From CAYFVR01 sp046541515 (lineage in GTDB: Bacteria; Desulfobacterota; Desulfobacteria; Desulfobacterales; Desulfococcaceae): a stretch of 11,794 bases of DNA. Both the position numbers and the translations under genes were made by a program. Positions 7,094 to 11,794 of the stretch are shown in pieces. Each line of letters opens with the position of its first letter. Within the stretch, counting starts at the first letter, position 1. Where the stretch lies: NCBI GenBank assembly GCA_046541515.1, contig JBKHDD010000153.1, positions 1 to 11,794 on the forward strand, written 5' to 3'. Under the pieces are notes generated by a model. The model had not been told where the DNA came from. It saw only the letters and a program-made list of their open reading frames with translations, and ran no database searches.

Positions 7094-7268
7094 AACATGC
7101 CATTCCCGCCGCCGTGGGATGAATCCCCCGGCTCATCCCGGGAAGCACCCTGAAGGGCGCTTGTCTCGGATGGATTCCAAGCTTGCGGGGAGCCCGCTTC
7201 AGCGGGCTTTTTTTTTTTGGATTTGGCCGGGGGATTCATCCCCCGGCGGTGTCCGGATGGTATTCCCA
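7094..7268. repeat. MITE-like inverted-repeat element with four mirrored hairpins
   Basis: The two ends are imperfect inverted copies: about 35-40 bases at the left (ending at 7132) match the reverse complement of the right (starting at 7226). Inside are four dyads with 2-base centres: 7111-7132 (GA), 7144-7161 (GA), 7191-7208 (TC) and 7226-7247 (TC). The inner pair also resemble each other in inverted orientation, so the whole unit is mirror-symmetric. The right-hand dyad has perfect 10-bp arms. No protein is convincingly encoded; open frames across it on both strands follow from its composition. It lies between the zinc-ribbon gene and the HicB-like gene. It looks like a dispersed non-autonomous or structured repeat, but copy number elsewhere cannot be seen from this window. 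Confidence 0.7.
7191..7218 (+). terminator. Terminator-shaped hairpin with T-tract, facing against the operon
   Basis: AGCCCGCT/AGCGGGCT arms of 8 bp with a TC loop are followed by eleven T residues on the plus strand. In form it is a textbook intrinsic terminator, but only for plus-strand (antisense) transcription. On the minus strand the hairpin is followed by CCCCGC, so nuo transcription should not stop here. It is part of the repeat element. Confidence 0.6.
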
Positions 7269-7298
7269 TTTCGCAAAGCGCCTTAATGATTGATTTTT

Positions 7299-7727
7299 TT
7301 ACAAGAGCCCTTCTTTTGTCAGATTTCTTTCGAAATCCTCAAGGCAAATGCTGCCCTCGTGTCGTCTTTCGGCAATTACCGCCAAGTCATGCATGTCTTC
7401 GAGAAGTTCTCCGAATCCCATTTCTTTGGTTTTGCCTTTGCGATACTGTTTTTTGGCCCGGTCCACGAGACGTTTCAACGCTTCCGGATTCTCTTCGAGT
7501 GTCTGGTCCCATTTTTCTTCCCACTCGATTTCCTGAAGCAGTGTCTCGATCGAGAGGTTGCTCAAAACCCCGGCAAAGGTCTCAATATGAAAAGCAATTG
7601 CGGACTTCACATCCGCCAAGGCTTCTTCGGCAGTATTGCCTTGACCGACGATGACGCCTTCCAAGCCCATCGGGTAGGCAACATAACCGTCCGGGTGTTT
7701 TTCGATGATGATTTTGATTCTTTTCAT
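7299..7727 (-). CDS. HicB-like protein with an extended, antitoxin-like C-terminus (142 aa)
   Basis: Residues 1-53 are a HicB-fold domain: MKRIKIIIEKHPDGYVAYP, then LEGVIVGQGNTAEEALADV and AIAFHIETF, the usual partially degraded RNase H-like fold of HicB antitoxins. Ordinary short HicB proteins of this kind end soon after that point. Here the chain goes on: 66-105 (EWEEKWDQTLEENPEALKRL and a basic QYRKGKTKEMGF) and 108-138 (LLEDMHDLAVIAERRHEG, then SICLEDFERNL). Both stretches resemble toxin-wrapping tails of RelB/Phd-like antitoxins; I assign that from memory of such tails, not from a search. The ATG at 7727 begins the domain; an in-frame ATG at 7769 adds 14 residues lacking domain character. 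GGAAGGGGG lies about 12 bases before 7727. No HicA-like toxin is adjacent. The frame has no sign of a frameshift. Confidence 0.75.
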   Translation of the reverse strand: MKRIKIIIEKHPDGYVAYPMGLEGVIVGQGNTAEEALADVKSAIAFHIETFAGVLSNLSIETLLQEIEWEEKWDQTLEENPEALKRLVDRAKKQYRKGKTKEMGFGELLEDMHDLAVIAERRHEGSICLEDFERNLTKEGLL

Positions 7728-7769
7728 CTTCGATAGAACCCCCTTCCGCCGGGTTACTTGCACTGCCAA

Positions 7770-7952
7770 TTACAGTGAAATTCCTTGGGGCATCGGTTGG
7801 GACTTCACAGAAAGACATCCTTCCGCAGCTTCTTGCAAATTTATCAGCAGTTCGTCAATGGTTTCGCCTTGGGTCGCGCAGCCGGGAATGGCGGGCACTT
7901 CGGCCCAATAGCCACCTTCTTCCGCTTCGTGGATGATGACTTTCAGTTTCAT
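7770..7952 (-). CDS. hicB: Short HicB-family antitoxin (60 aa), no HicA neighbour
   Basis: This is a compact HicB antitoxin: MKLKVIIHEAEEGGYWAEVP, then AIPGCATQGETIDELLINLQ and EAAEGCLSV match the standard one-domain HicB pattern. HicB normally binds and blocks HicA, a small dsRBD-like mRNA-cleaving toxin encoded beside it. HicA proteins are about 60-80 aa with a GSHHIY-type motif; I find none on either side, so the gene looks orphaned. The protein ends at SQPMPQGISL, a short tail with no DNA-binding domain. The ATG at 7952 has an AAGGA ribosome site 5 bases upstream. A gap of 39 bases separates it from the 62-aa gene before it and 42 bases from the longer HicB-like gene after it. Confidence 0.85.
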   Translation of the reverse strand: MKLKVIIHEAEEGGYWAEVPAIPGCATQGETIDELLINLQEAAEGCLSVKSQPMPQGISL

Positions 7953-7991
7953 GGAATTCCTTCGGAATGAGGTTGCGCCGGCAACAACCTT

Positions 7992-8180
7992 CTATTTCCG
8001 TTTCTCGATCCGATAAACTCTCTGAAATTTTAGCTCGGCGCCGTATTTCCACCGATGATATTCGCGCCGAATTTTTTCCAAGGCTTCCAGTCGCTCCTCA
8101 TAAGGCCGGTTTCGCCAGTAGGCGGCGTCCTTGGGTTGTTCCTTGATGTTGAATTTCTGGACAACCTTGGCGATGGTCAT
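7992..8180 (-). CDS. Small basic protein (62 aa), coupled to DUF2442; likely accessory/antitoxin-type
   Basis: The product is short, charged and probably mostly helical: QPKDAAYWRNRPYEERLEAL, then EKIRREYH, ending in LKFQRVYRIEKRK. The pattern D-x-x-YW, (Y/P)EERLEALE-x-(L/I)R and RVYR(I/V) recalls a common family of 60-90-aa proteins found beside nucleotidyltransferase or DUF2442 genes in toxin-antitoxin-like loci. I know no established function. The ATG at 8180 overlaps the DUF2442 stop as ATGA, which argues that the two products are made together and may form a pair. Pairing is inference from gene order. There is no membrane segment, signal peptide or catalytic motif. Confidence 0.65.
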   Translation of the reverse strand: MTIAKVVQKFNIKEQPKDAAYWRNRPYEERLEALEKIRREYHRWKYGAELKFQRVYRIEKRK

Positions 8181-8458
8181 GGCGATTCATCCGGTTCGGA
8201 TTTGAGAATTTTCCCTTCGTACAGGTCTTCGATGGGAAAACACAAATCGAAATCGTTCCAGTCCAAGCGGCCATGAGCGATGGAAAATTGTTTGAACAAA
8301 TCGATATCCAGGTACTTCCTGATTTCCGGATGACGAGATTTTTCAAGAAACGGTTGGAAATCGACGATTTGCTCCGCTCCGTCGCTGAACCGAAGATGGA
8401 TTTTGTACGGGAAAATATATTCTGCTCCGGTGACATCGACAACAGCCATGAAAGCCAT
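8177..8458 (-). CDS. DUF2442 domain protein (93 aa), second copy
   Basis: DUF2442 proteins are small and of unknown biochemical role, frequently found in toxin-antitoxin-like pairs. Recognisable elements are YKIHLRFSDGAEQIVDFQPF, HPEIRKYLDIDLFKQFSI and the terminal LDWNDFDLCFPIEDLYEGKI, which fit the longer DUF2442 subtype. The start is ATG 8458 (or ATG 8449, in frame). It begins two bases after the brnA stop codon, with AAGGAG about 13 bases upstream inside the end of brnA. The stop overlaps the 62-aa gene as ATGA. It differs clearly from the other DUF2442 at 9012-9263, so this is not a recent duplication. Its likely partner is the 62-aa protein. Confidence 0.85.
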   Translation of the reverse strand: MAFMAVVDVTGAEYIFPYKIHLRFSDGAEQIVDFQPFLEKSRHPEIRKYLDIDLFKQFSIAHGRLDWNDFDLCFPIEDLYEGKILKSEPDESP

Positions 8459-8459
8459 T

Positions 8460-8669
8460 TTAACGAATCAACTCCTTGTGGATTTCAATATCCTTCTTGA
8501 TCAATGCGTTAACGATTTTGCTTAAGGAGAAATCCGGATGTTTCTCCTTGATGTTTTCAAGAAGAAACTTTTTCACCTCTGGTTCCAAATAGATTGGTAT
8601 ATCCAAATCCTCGATCGGCCGATAAAATTTTCCTTGTTCGGCATCGGTGAAATCATATTCATCCTTCAT
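8460..8669 (-). CDS. brnA: BrnA-type antitoxin (69 aa)
   Basis: BrnA antitoxins neutralise BrnT and repress their own operon through a ribbon-helix-helix-like domain. The product begins MKDEYDFTDAEQGKFYRP, the usual toxin-binding N-terminus of this group, and continues with IPIYLEPEVKKFLLENI, then FSLSKIVNALIKKDIEI, consistent with a C-terminal RHH/CopG-like DNA-binding fold. The ATG at 8669 overlaps the brnT stop as ATGA, which is the standard brnT-brnA order and coupling. A longer reading frame upstream to 8819 lies inside brnT and is discarded. It is the one antitoxin in the block with its recognised toxin beside it. I am sure of the pairing; the exact antitoxin subfamily is a little less certain because the N-terminal part is of the FYRPIEDLDIPIYL variant. 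Confidence 0.87.
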   Translation of the reverse strand: MKDEYDFTDAEQGKFYRPIEDLDIPIYLEPEVKKFLLENIKEKHPDFSLSKIVNALIKKDIEIHKELIR

Positions 8670-8959
8670 ATGGGAAGCCTTTTTTTGTAGGTTTGCTTTT
8701 CCCTTGCCGTGGCTCTTCTGGCGCTGATAATTCGGACAAGCTCTACTCCATCCTTGTCCCGGAATGTATGAACCACGACCAAAACCGTTTGATTCAATGC
8801 CGCTCCCAGCAACATCCATCGATCTTCGCCTTTTGAATGCTCATTGTCAAATTTGTTCAAGGCAAACGGGTCGGCGAAAACGTATGCGGCTTGTTCGAAT
8901 GAAACCCCGTGTTTTTGAAGGTTTGCCTTTTCCTTTTGGGGATCCCATTCGAATTTCAT
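8666..8959 (-). CDS. brnT: BrnT-family ribonuclease toxin (97 aa)
   Basis: BrnT is a RelE-fold ribonuclease toxin that inhibits translation by cutting RNA. The family pattern is complete: FEWDPQKEKANLQKHGVSFE at residues 3-22, then AAYVFADPFA, an acidic/His segment NEHSKGEDRWMLLG, the hydrophobic VLVVVHTFRD strand, and the diagnostic VRIISARRATAREKQTY near the C-terminus. The length is normal for the family, and the conserved basic residues in the IISARRAT region are present, so the toxin may be active. The ATG at 8959 has a GAAGAAA purine stretch upstream. There is a 52-base A/T-rich gap after the preceding DUF2442 gene, which could hold a promoter, though I see no convincing pair of boxes. 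The stop overlaps brnA. Confidence 0.93.
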   Translation of the reverse strand: MKFEWDPQKEKANLQKHGVSFEQAAYVFADPFALNKFDNEHSKGEDRWMLLGAALNQTVLVVVHTFRDKDGVELVRIISARRATAREKQTYKKRLPI

Positions 8960-9011
8960 TTTGGCGTTTCTTCTTTGATTTTAAAGTGGCAGAGCTGTTT
9001 TCTTTTAAATT

Positions 9012-9263
9012 TTACTCCATAGCATGTTGGCAGATTTTCATCTCGTTCATCAACGTTTCCGGCGCGATGTCCTGCTCGTTCGGCCAAGTGACCGCCCCGA
9101 ACAGAATGCCTACTTGGTTGAAATAATGCGGGTCTTTCAGTTCCTGGAAGACGCCGCGATCCAAGTATGGCGTCATGTCGAAAATGCCTTTTTGGCCATT
9201 TTTGAGTTCGACGTAAATCCGGTAATCGGGGAGCGGTTTTACGCTTTTTACATCCCAATACAT
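9012..9263 (-). CDS. DUF2442 domain protein (83 aa), first copy
   Basis: This is a typical short DUF2442: VKSVKPLPDYRIYVELKNGQ, then KGIFDMTPYLDRGVFQELKD, followed by GAVTWPNEQDIAPETL, the strongest family signature. It follows the DUF4160 gene with a 9-base gap, and a GAGGTG ribosome site lies just upstream of the ATG at 9263. DUF4160-DUF2442 is a very common gene pair in bacteria and is generally regarded as a putative toxin-antitoxin module; which partner is the toxin is not settled. The C-terminal tail (MNEMKICQHAME) is extra to the core. The product should be soluble and cytoplasmic. Confidence 0.92.
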   Translation of the reverse strand: MYWDVKSVKPLPDYRIYVELKNGQKGIFDMTPYLDRGVFQELKDPHYFNQVGILFGAVTWPNEQDIAPETLMNEMKICQHAME

Positions 9264-9272
9264 GCAAACACC

Positions 9273-9539
9273 TCACAACGGGATGATTTTGTATGGATTT
9301 TCGCCACTGGTTGCAAGTTCCCAATTGGCCAGAAGTTCATCGCGGTGGAGTTCGATCCATGCCTGAACCAATCGAAGCTGTTTTCTGGGAAGCTTTCCGG
9401 CCAAAATTTCACCTTCCGCAATATCGATGGACGCTTCGAATTCCGCGTATTTTGCATGAATATGTGGCAGATGGTGATGTTGATTGTCCAGCAAGTACAT
9501 CCGGATGATAATGCCGTAAAACATGGAGATTATGGGCAT
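9273..9539 (-). CDS. DUF4160 domain protein (88 aa)
   Basis: The product shows the full DUF4160 pattern: MPIISMFYGIIIRMYLLDNQ, the HLPHIHAKYAEFEASIDI histidine-rich segment, GEILAGKLPRKQLRLVQAW, and ELHRDELLANWELA with a terminal IIPL. The biochemical role is unknown; the conserved His pair in the PHxHA-like region could bind metal or take part in catalysis, but this is speculation. The start at 9539 is fixed by a strong GGAGG site 5 bases upstream and by the family N-terminus; the same frame runs on upstream to 9923 within nuoI and is discarded. It is the first gene of the accessory block, 35 bases after the nuoI stop, and pairs with the DUF2442 gene that follows. Confidence 0.93.
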   Translation of the reverse strand: MPIISMFYGIIIRMYLLDNQHHHLPHIHAKYAEFEASIDIAEGEILAGKLPRKQLRLVQAWIELHRDELLANWELATSGENPYKIIPL

Positions 9540-9574
9540 GGAATCCTCCGGAATGCCAAAATTGCAAGATATTG

Positions 9575-10159
9575 TCAGGGAAGATTCGAACGCACATTCA
9601 CCGGCTTGGCCTCTTTCCGGTGCTCCCCCTTGTCCCCGACGTTGGTCGCAACCCCCGCCACTTTGTAGAAATTGTACTCCGGGTCTTTTCCGCAGTGATC
9701 CACCAGCAGGTCTTCTTTTTCGTAGACCATTTCGAGGATGTCGCGTTTGACGTGCTCGAATTCCGGGGTGAGCTGGATCGCGGAAGTCGGGCAGGCTTCC
9801 TCGCACAGGCCGCAGTAAATGCAGCGGCCGAAGTTGATCCGGAACCAGTTGGCATATCGGCGGCCGTCGTAGCGTTCCGCCGACTGCATGGAAATGCAGG
9901 ACACCGGGCAGGCCGCCGAACAAAGGTAGCAGGCCACGCAGCGTTCCTCGCCGTCGGGATCGCGGGTCAGGATGATCCGGGCCCGGGAACGGGGCGGCAG
10001 CGGTCGTTTGTATTCCGGGTATTCCTGGGTGAACGGCTTGCGAAACAGCTGCTTGAACGTCGTGGCAAAGCCGTCCACCAGCGCCTTGGAGGATTCGGCG
10101 ATGGTATCCAGCACGCCCGCGTTGGGGTCGGGGAGATTGGATTTGGGGTCTTGGGACAC
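9575..10159 (-). CDS. nuoI: NADH-quinone oxidoreductase subunit I (NuoI), two [4Fe-4S] ferredoxin subunit
   Basis: NuoI carries the two iron-sulphur clusters (N6a and N6b) that pass electrons from NuoG towards cluster N2 and quinone. Both ferredoxin motifs are intact: Cys74/77/80 with Cys84 in ERCVACYLCSAACPVSC, and Cys113/116/119 with Cys123 in RCIYCGLCEEACPTSAI. Flanking text (RIILTRDPDGEE, LVYE-like MVYEKEDLL, PEYNFYKVAG) is strongly E. coli-like. I choose GTG 10159 as the start, giving 194 aa, because AAGGAG sits 5 bases before it. An ATG at 10174 would place that site inside the gene. The N-terminus is about 15 residues longer than in E. coli. The gene lies 43 bases after nuoH, and its stop is followed by the accessory block where nuoJ would be expected. 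Confidence 0.97.
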   Translation of the reverse strand: MSQDPKSNLPDPNAGVLDTIAESSKALVDGFATTFKQLFRKPFTQEYPEYKRPLPPRSRARIILTRDPDGEERCVACYLCSAACPVSCISMQSAERYDGRRYANWFRINFGRCIYCGLCEEACPTSAIQLTPEFEHVKRDILEMVYEKEDLLVDHCGKDPEYNFYKVAGVATNVGDKGEHRKEAKPVNVRSNLP

Positions 10160-10164
10160 GGTGA

Positions 10165-10170
10165 CTCCTT
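10165..10170 (-). promoter_or_regulatory. Ribosome binding site deciding the nuoI GTG start
   Basis: AAGGAG on the minus strand, with a 5-base spacer to GTG at 10159. It lies within the codons that would follow the upstream ATG at 10174, which argues for the GTG as the true start. Confidence 0.8.
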
Positions 10171-10202
10171 GCAAAATATGGATCGAAGGGCGGAATCGTG
10201 GT

Positions 10203-11189
10203 CTACACCAACAAAAACGCCCCCGTCAGCACGATGTTGATCAACGCGGCCGGGATCAGCACTTTCCAGCCGATGGCCATGAGCTGATCGTAGCGAAAGC
10301 GGGGCAGGGTGCCTCTCATCCAGATCATGACCAGGGCGACCAGAATCGTCTTGATTCCCAGCCAAACCGGCGGCGGCAGCAGCGGTCCGCGCCATCCGCC
10401 CAGGAAGAAAACCGCCATCAGCGCGCCGAGCACCTGCATGTGGACGTATTCGCCGATGAAAAAGAGGCCAAAGCGCATGCCGCTGTATTCGGTGTGGAAA
10501 CCCGCGCCCAATTCGTTTTCCGCCTCGGGCAGATCGAAGGGAATCCGCTTGCTTTCCGCCATGGCGCTCAGGAAAAAGATGACGAAGGCGATCGGCTGAA
10601 AGATGATGAACGGATAGTTGGCCTGGGCGTTGACGATGTCCACCAGGCTGAAAGAACCGGCCATCATCACCACCGGGATGAGCGACAGCCCCAGGGACAA
10701 TTCGTAGCTGATCATCTGGGCCGCGCCGCGGATTCCGCCCAGCAGGGCGAATTTGGAATTGGAGGCCCATCCGCCCAAGGCAATGCCGTACACGCCCAGG
10801 GACGACATGGCGAACACGAACAGCAGGCCGACGTTCAGGTCGGAGATGACCATGGGCACTTCATGGCCCCAGATCACCATTGTCGGCCCGAACGGAACCA
10901 CGGCGAACATCAGCAGGGCGGTCAGCGCCACCACGGCCGGGGCCAGCAGGAAGATCATTTTGTCCGCCGCTTCGGGGACGATGTCTTCCTTCAGCAACAT
11001 TTTTACCGCGTCGGCGATGGGCTGCAAGAGGCCGAAGGGGCCGGTCCGGTTGGGACCGAGCCGCGCCTGGAGAAAACCCAGCAACCGCCGTTCCGCCCAG
11101 ACCAGATAGGCGGCGACGAACAGCAATGTGCCGAGCACGGCCGCGAGTTTGACGATGAGAACGAGAAGTCCGGCCATCCAGGTCAGCAT
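10203..11189 (-). CDS. nuoH: NADH-quinone oxidoreductase subunit H (NuoH)
   Basis: NuoH is the eight-helix membrane subunit that forms most of the quinone chamber and joins the peripheral and membrane arms of complex I. The 328-aa product matches the family length (E. coli 325). Landmarks are the GPNRTGPFGLLQPIADAVK loop (45-63), Glu163 in ISYELSLGLSL, and the highly conserved AESKRIPFDLPEAENELGAG followed by FHTEYSGMRFGLFFIGEY (211-248), which lines the quinone path. The ATG at 11189 directly abuts the nuoG stop (TAAATG). No truncation or substitution of key residues is seen. Confidence 0.97.
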   Translation of the reverse strand: MLTWMAGLLVLIVKLAAVLGTLLFVAAYLVWAERRLLGFLQARLGPNRTGPFGLLQPIADAVKMLLKEDIVPEAADKMIFLLAPAVVALTALLMFAVVPFGPTMVIWGHEVPMVISDLNVGLLFVFAMSSLGVYGIALGGWASNSKFALLGGIRGAAQMISYELSLGLSLIPVVMMAGSFSLVDIVNAQANYPFIIFQPIAFVIFFLSAMAESKRIPFDLPEAENELGAGFHTEYSGMRFGLFFIGEYVHMQVLGALMAVFFLGGWRGPLLPPPVWLGIKTILVALVMIWMRGTLPRFRYDQLMAIGWKVLIPAALINIVLTGAFLLV

Positions 11190-11794
11190 TTATCGGTCCT
11201 CTTTCCGAATCTGGTCCTTGCGGAGCCGCCGCCGGGTTCCGCCCAGCCGCTGCCAGGGAAGATCGCAATGCCGGGGAAGGGTCAACACGCCCGGCGCGGA
11301 TCGTTCGTCCGTGGCGACGGACAGGCGGATCGGGCCGTTTCCGGTGTCCAGCGCCACCCGGTCCCCGGCGGAAAGACCCAGCGTCGCGGCGTCGTCGGGG
11401 TGGAGCTTCAACACGGGTTTGGGCGTTCGTTTTTGGATCGGCAAGGACCGGGACGACAGCGGCTCCGTGCCGAAAACCGCGTCGGCGGCCAGCAGGAGGA
11501 AATCGCCCTCGCCGGGGATTTCCGCCGGTTCGCCGTCCACGGGTTTCCGGTCGATGGCGTTCAGCCGCACCCCGTCCACGTCGGCCACGCAACGCTCCGC
11601 GATTCCTTCCAAAGCCGGATGGACCGCCGAGATGACCGCGTCCGCGGCCAAACCAGCAATCCGGGCGAAAGCTTCCGAGGTCGCCGGTACATCTCCGCCG
11701 GGAATGTCTTTCCGGAATTCCCGGGGCGGATGATCTCCCTTGCCGGTTTCGCGGATGGGAATGCCGCCGGCGTAAGCGGCGGGCGTAAATTGGG
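11190..11794 (-). CDS. nuoG: NADH-quinone oxidoreductase subunit G (NuoG), C-terminal 200 residues only
   Basis: The frame is open from the right edge to the TAA at 11192-11190, so the 5' part lies outside the window. The visible part is the C-terminal end of the molybdopterin-oxidoreductase-like region of NuoG. A dinucleotide-binding-type beta-barrel is recognisable in KPVLKLHPDDAATLGLSAGD followed by RVALDTGNGPIRLSV and APGVLTLPRH. NuoG is the large iron-sulphur subunit of the peripheral arm that receives electrons from NuoEF and passes them to NuoI. Its position directly before nuoH in a nuo operon supports the call. The TTG at 11651 is an internal codon and not a start. The iron-sulphur motifs lie in the missing N-terminal part and cannot be checked. 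Confidence 0.9.
   Translation of the reverse strand, partial: QFTPAAYAGGIPIRETGKGDHPPREFRKDIPGGDVPATSEAFARIAGLAADAVISAVHPALEGIAERCVADVDGVRLNAIDRKPVDGEPAEIPGEGDFLLLAADAVFGTEPLSSRSLPIQKRTPKPVLKLHPDDAATLGLSAGDRVALDTGNGPIRLSVATDERSAPGVLTLPRHCDLPWQRLGGTRRRLRKDQIRKEDR

Larger units (their letters stand above)
6771..9574 (-). other. Accessory block of nine small genes interrupting the nuo operon between nuoI and nuoJ
   Basis: This 2.8-kb interval separates nuoI from nuoJ, which are normally adjacent or overlapping in this type of operon. It holds nine small reading frames of 60-142 aa, nearly all from toxin-antitoxin families, plus one hairpin-rich repeat. All genes point the same way as nuo. Base composition is visibly more A/T-rich than the flanking nuo genes. 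No transposase, integrase, tRNA or obvious flanking target duplication is seen, so the mode of entry is unknown. The block ends 35 bases before DUF4160 on one side and at the nuoJ ATG on the other, and both neighbouring nuo genes look full length. Confidence 0.85.

Noticed and set aside
7063..7269. In-frame N-terminal extension of the zinc-ribbon protein through the repeat
   Set aside because: The open frame is low-complexity Pro/Gly/Ser-rich translation of the hairpin repeat; the family starts at MKTCLSCG.
8460..8819. 119-codon version of the BrnA frame
   Set aside because: The upstream half lies inside brnT in another frame; the ATGA overlap at 8669 and the YDF N-terminus define the antitoxin start.
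8680..8940. Short direct similarity around KANLQK-coding segments at both ends of brnT
   Set aside because: Both segments are ordinary conserved parts of BrnT (NxxKHGVSF and EKxxYxxR) coded by A-rich codons; the match is short and imperfect.
9535..9567. Similarity between sequences upstream of the DUF4160 and short hicB starts (GGAATTCC-like)
   Set aside because: The shared bases are mainly the ribosome site and start region; too short and imperfect to support a recombination site.
6771..9574. Integron cassette array
   Set aside because: Several genes overlap (ATGA) with no room for attC sites, no matching core-site pairs were seen between genes, and no integrase is present in the window.

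Overview
The window holds the 3' two thirds of a bacterial respiratory complex I operon on the minus strand. In transcription order it reads nuoG (3' end only), nuoH, nuoI, an interrupting block of nine small genes, nuoJ, nuoK, nuoL, nuoM, nuoN, then a strong intrinsic terminator. The nuo genes are GC-rich and tightly packed, with ATGA, TAATG and TAAATG junctions. NuoG, H, I, J and K resemble the proteobacterial (E. coli-like) type. The host is probably a GC-rich Desulfobacterota-like or other proteobacterial-grade organism. That is inference from protein style only; no rRNA or lineage marker is present.

Layout by coordinate: 1-424 (minus) is an AbiEii/DUF6036-like nucleotidyltransferase running off the left edge. 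425-690 is a divergent intergenic region with possible overlapping promoters. 691-972 (plus) is an XRE antitoxin-like regulator. 1046-1084 is a terminator lying between the converging XRE gene and nuo operon. 1112-6770 is nuoN-M-L-K-J. 6799-9539 is the accessory block. 9575-11794 is nuoI-H-G.

The accessory block lies between nuoI and nuoJ and is visibly more A/T-rich than the nuo genes. In transcription order it encodes DUF4160, DUF2442, BrnT toxin, BrnA antitoxin, a second DUF2442, a 62-aa basic protein, a short HicB, a longer HicB-like protein with extra antitoxin-like segments, a hairpin-rich inverted-repeat element, and a YgiT/MqsA-type zinc-ribbon protein. Every gene is co-oriented with nuo, several are translationally coupled, and no terminator faces the operon direction. 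NuoJ-N, the distal membrane arm, may therefore still be transcribed through the block. Only brnTA is a complete recognisable toxin-antitoxin pair; several of the others are antitoxins without a visible toxin.

The most notable points are the toxin-antitoxin block splitting the complex I operon, a NuoM that lacks the usual TM5 Glu (Asp) and TM7 Lys (Leu) while NuoL and NuoN keep theirs, the composite HicB-like protein, and the four-hairpin mirror-symmetric repeat.
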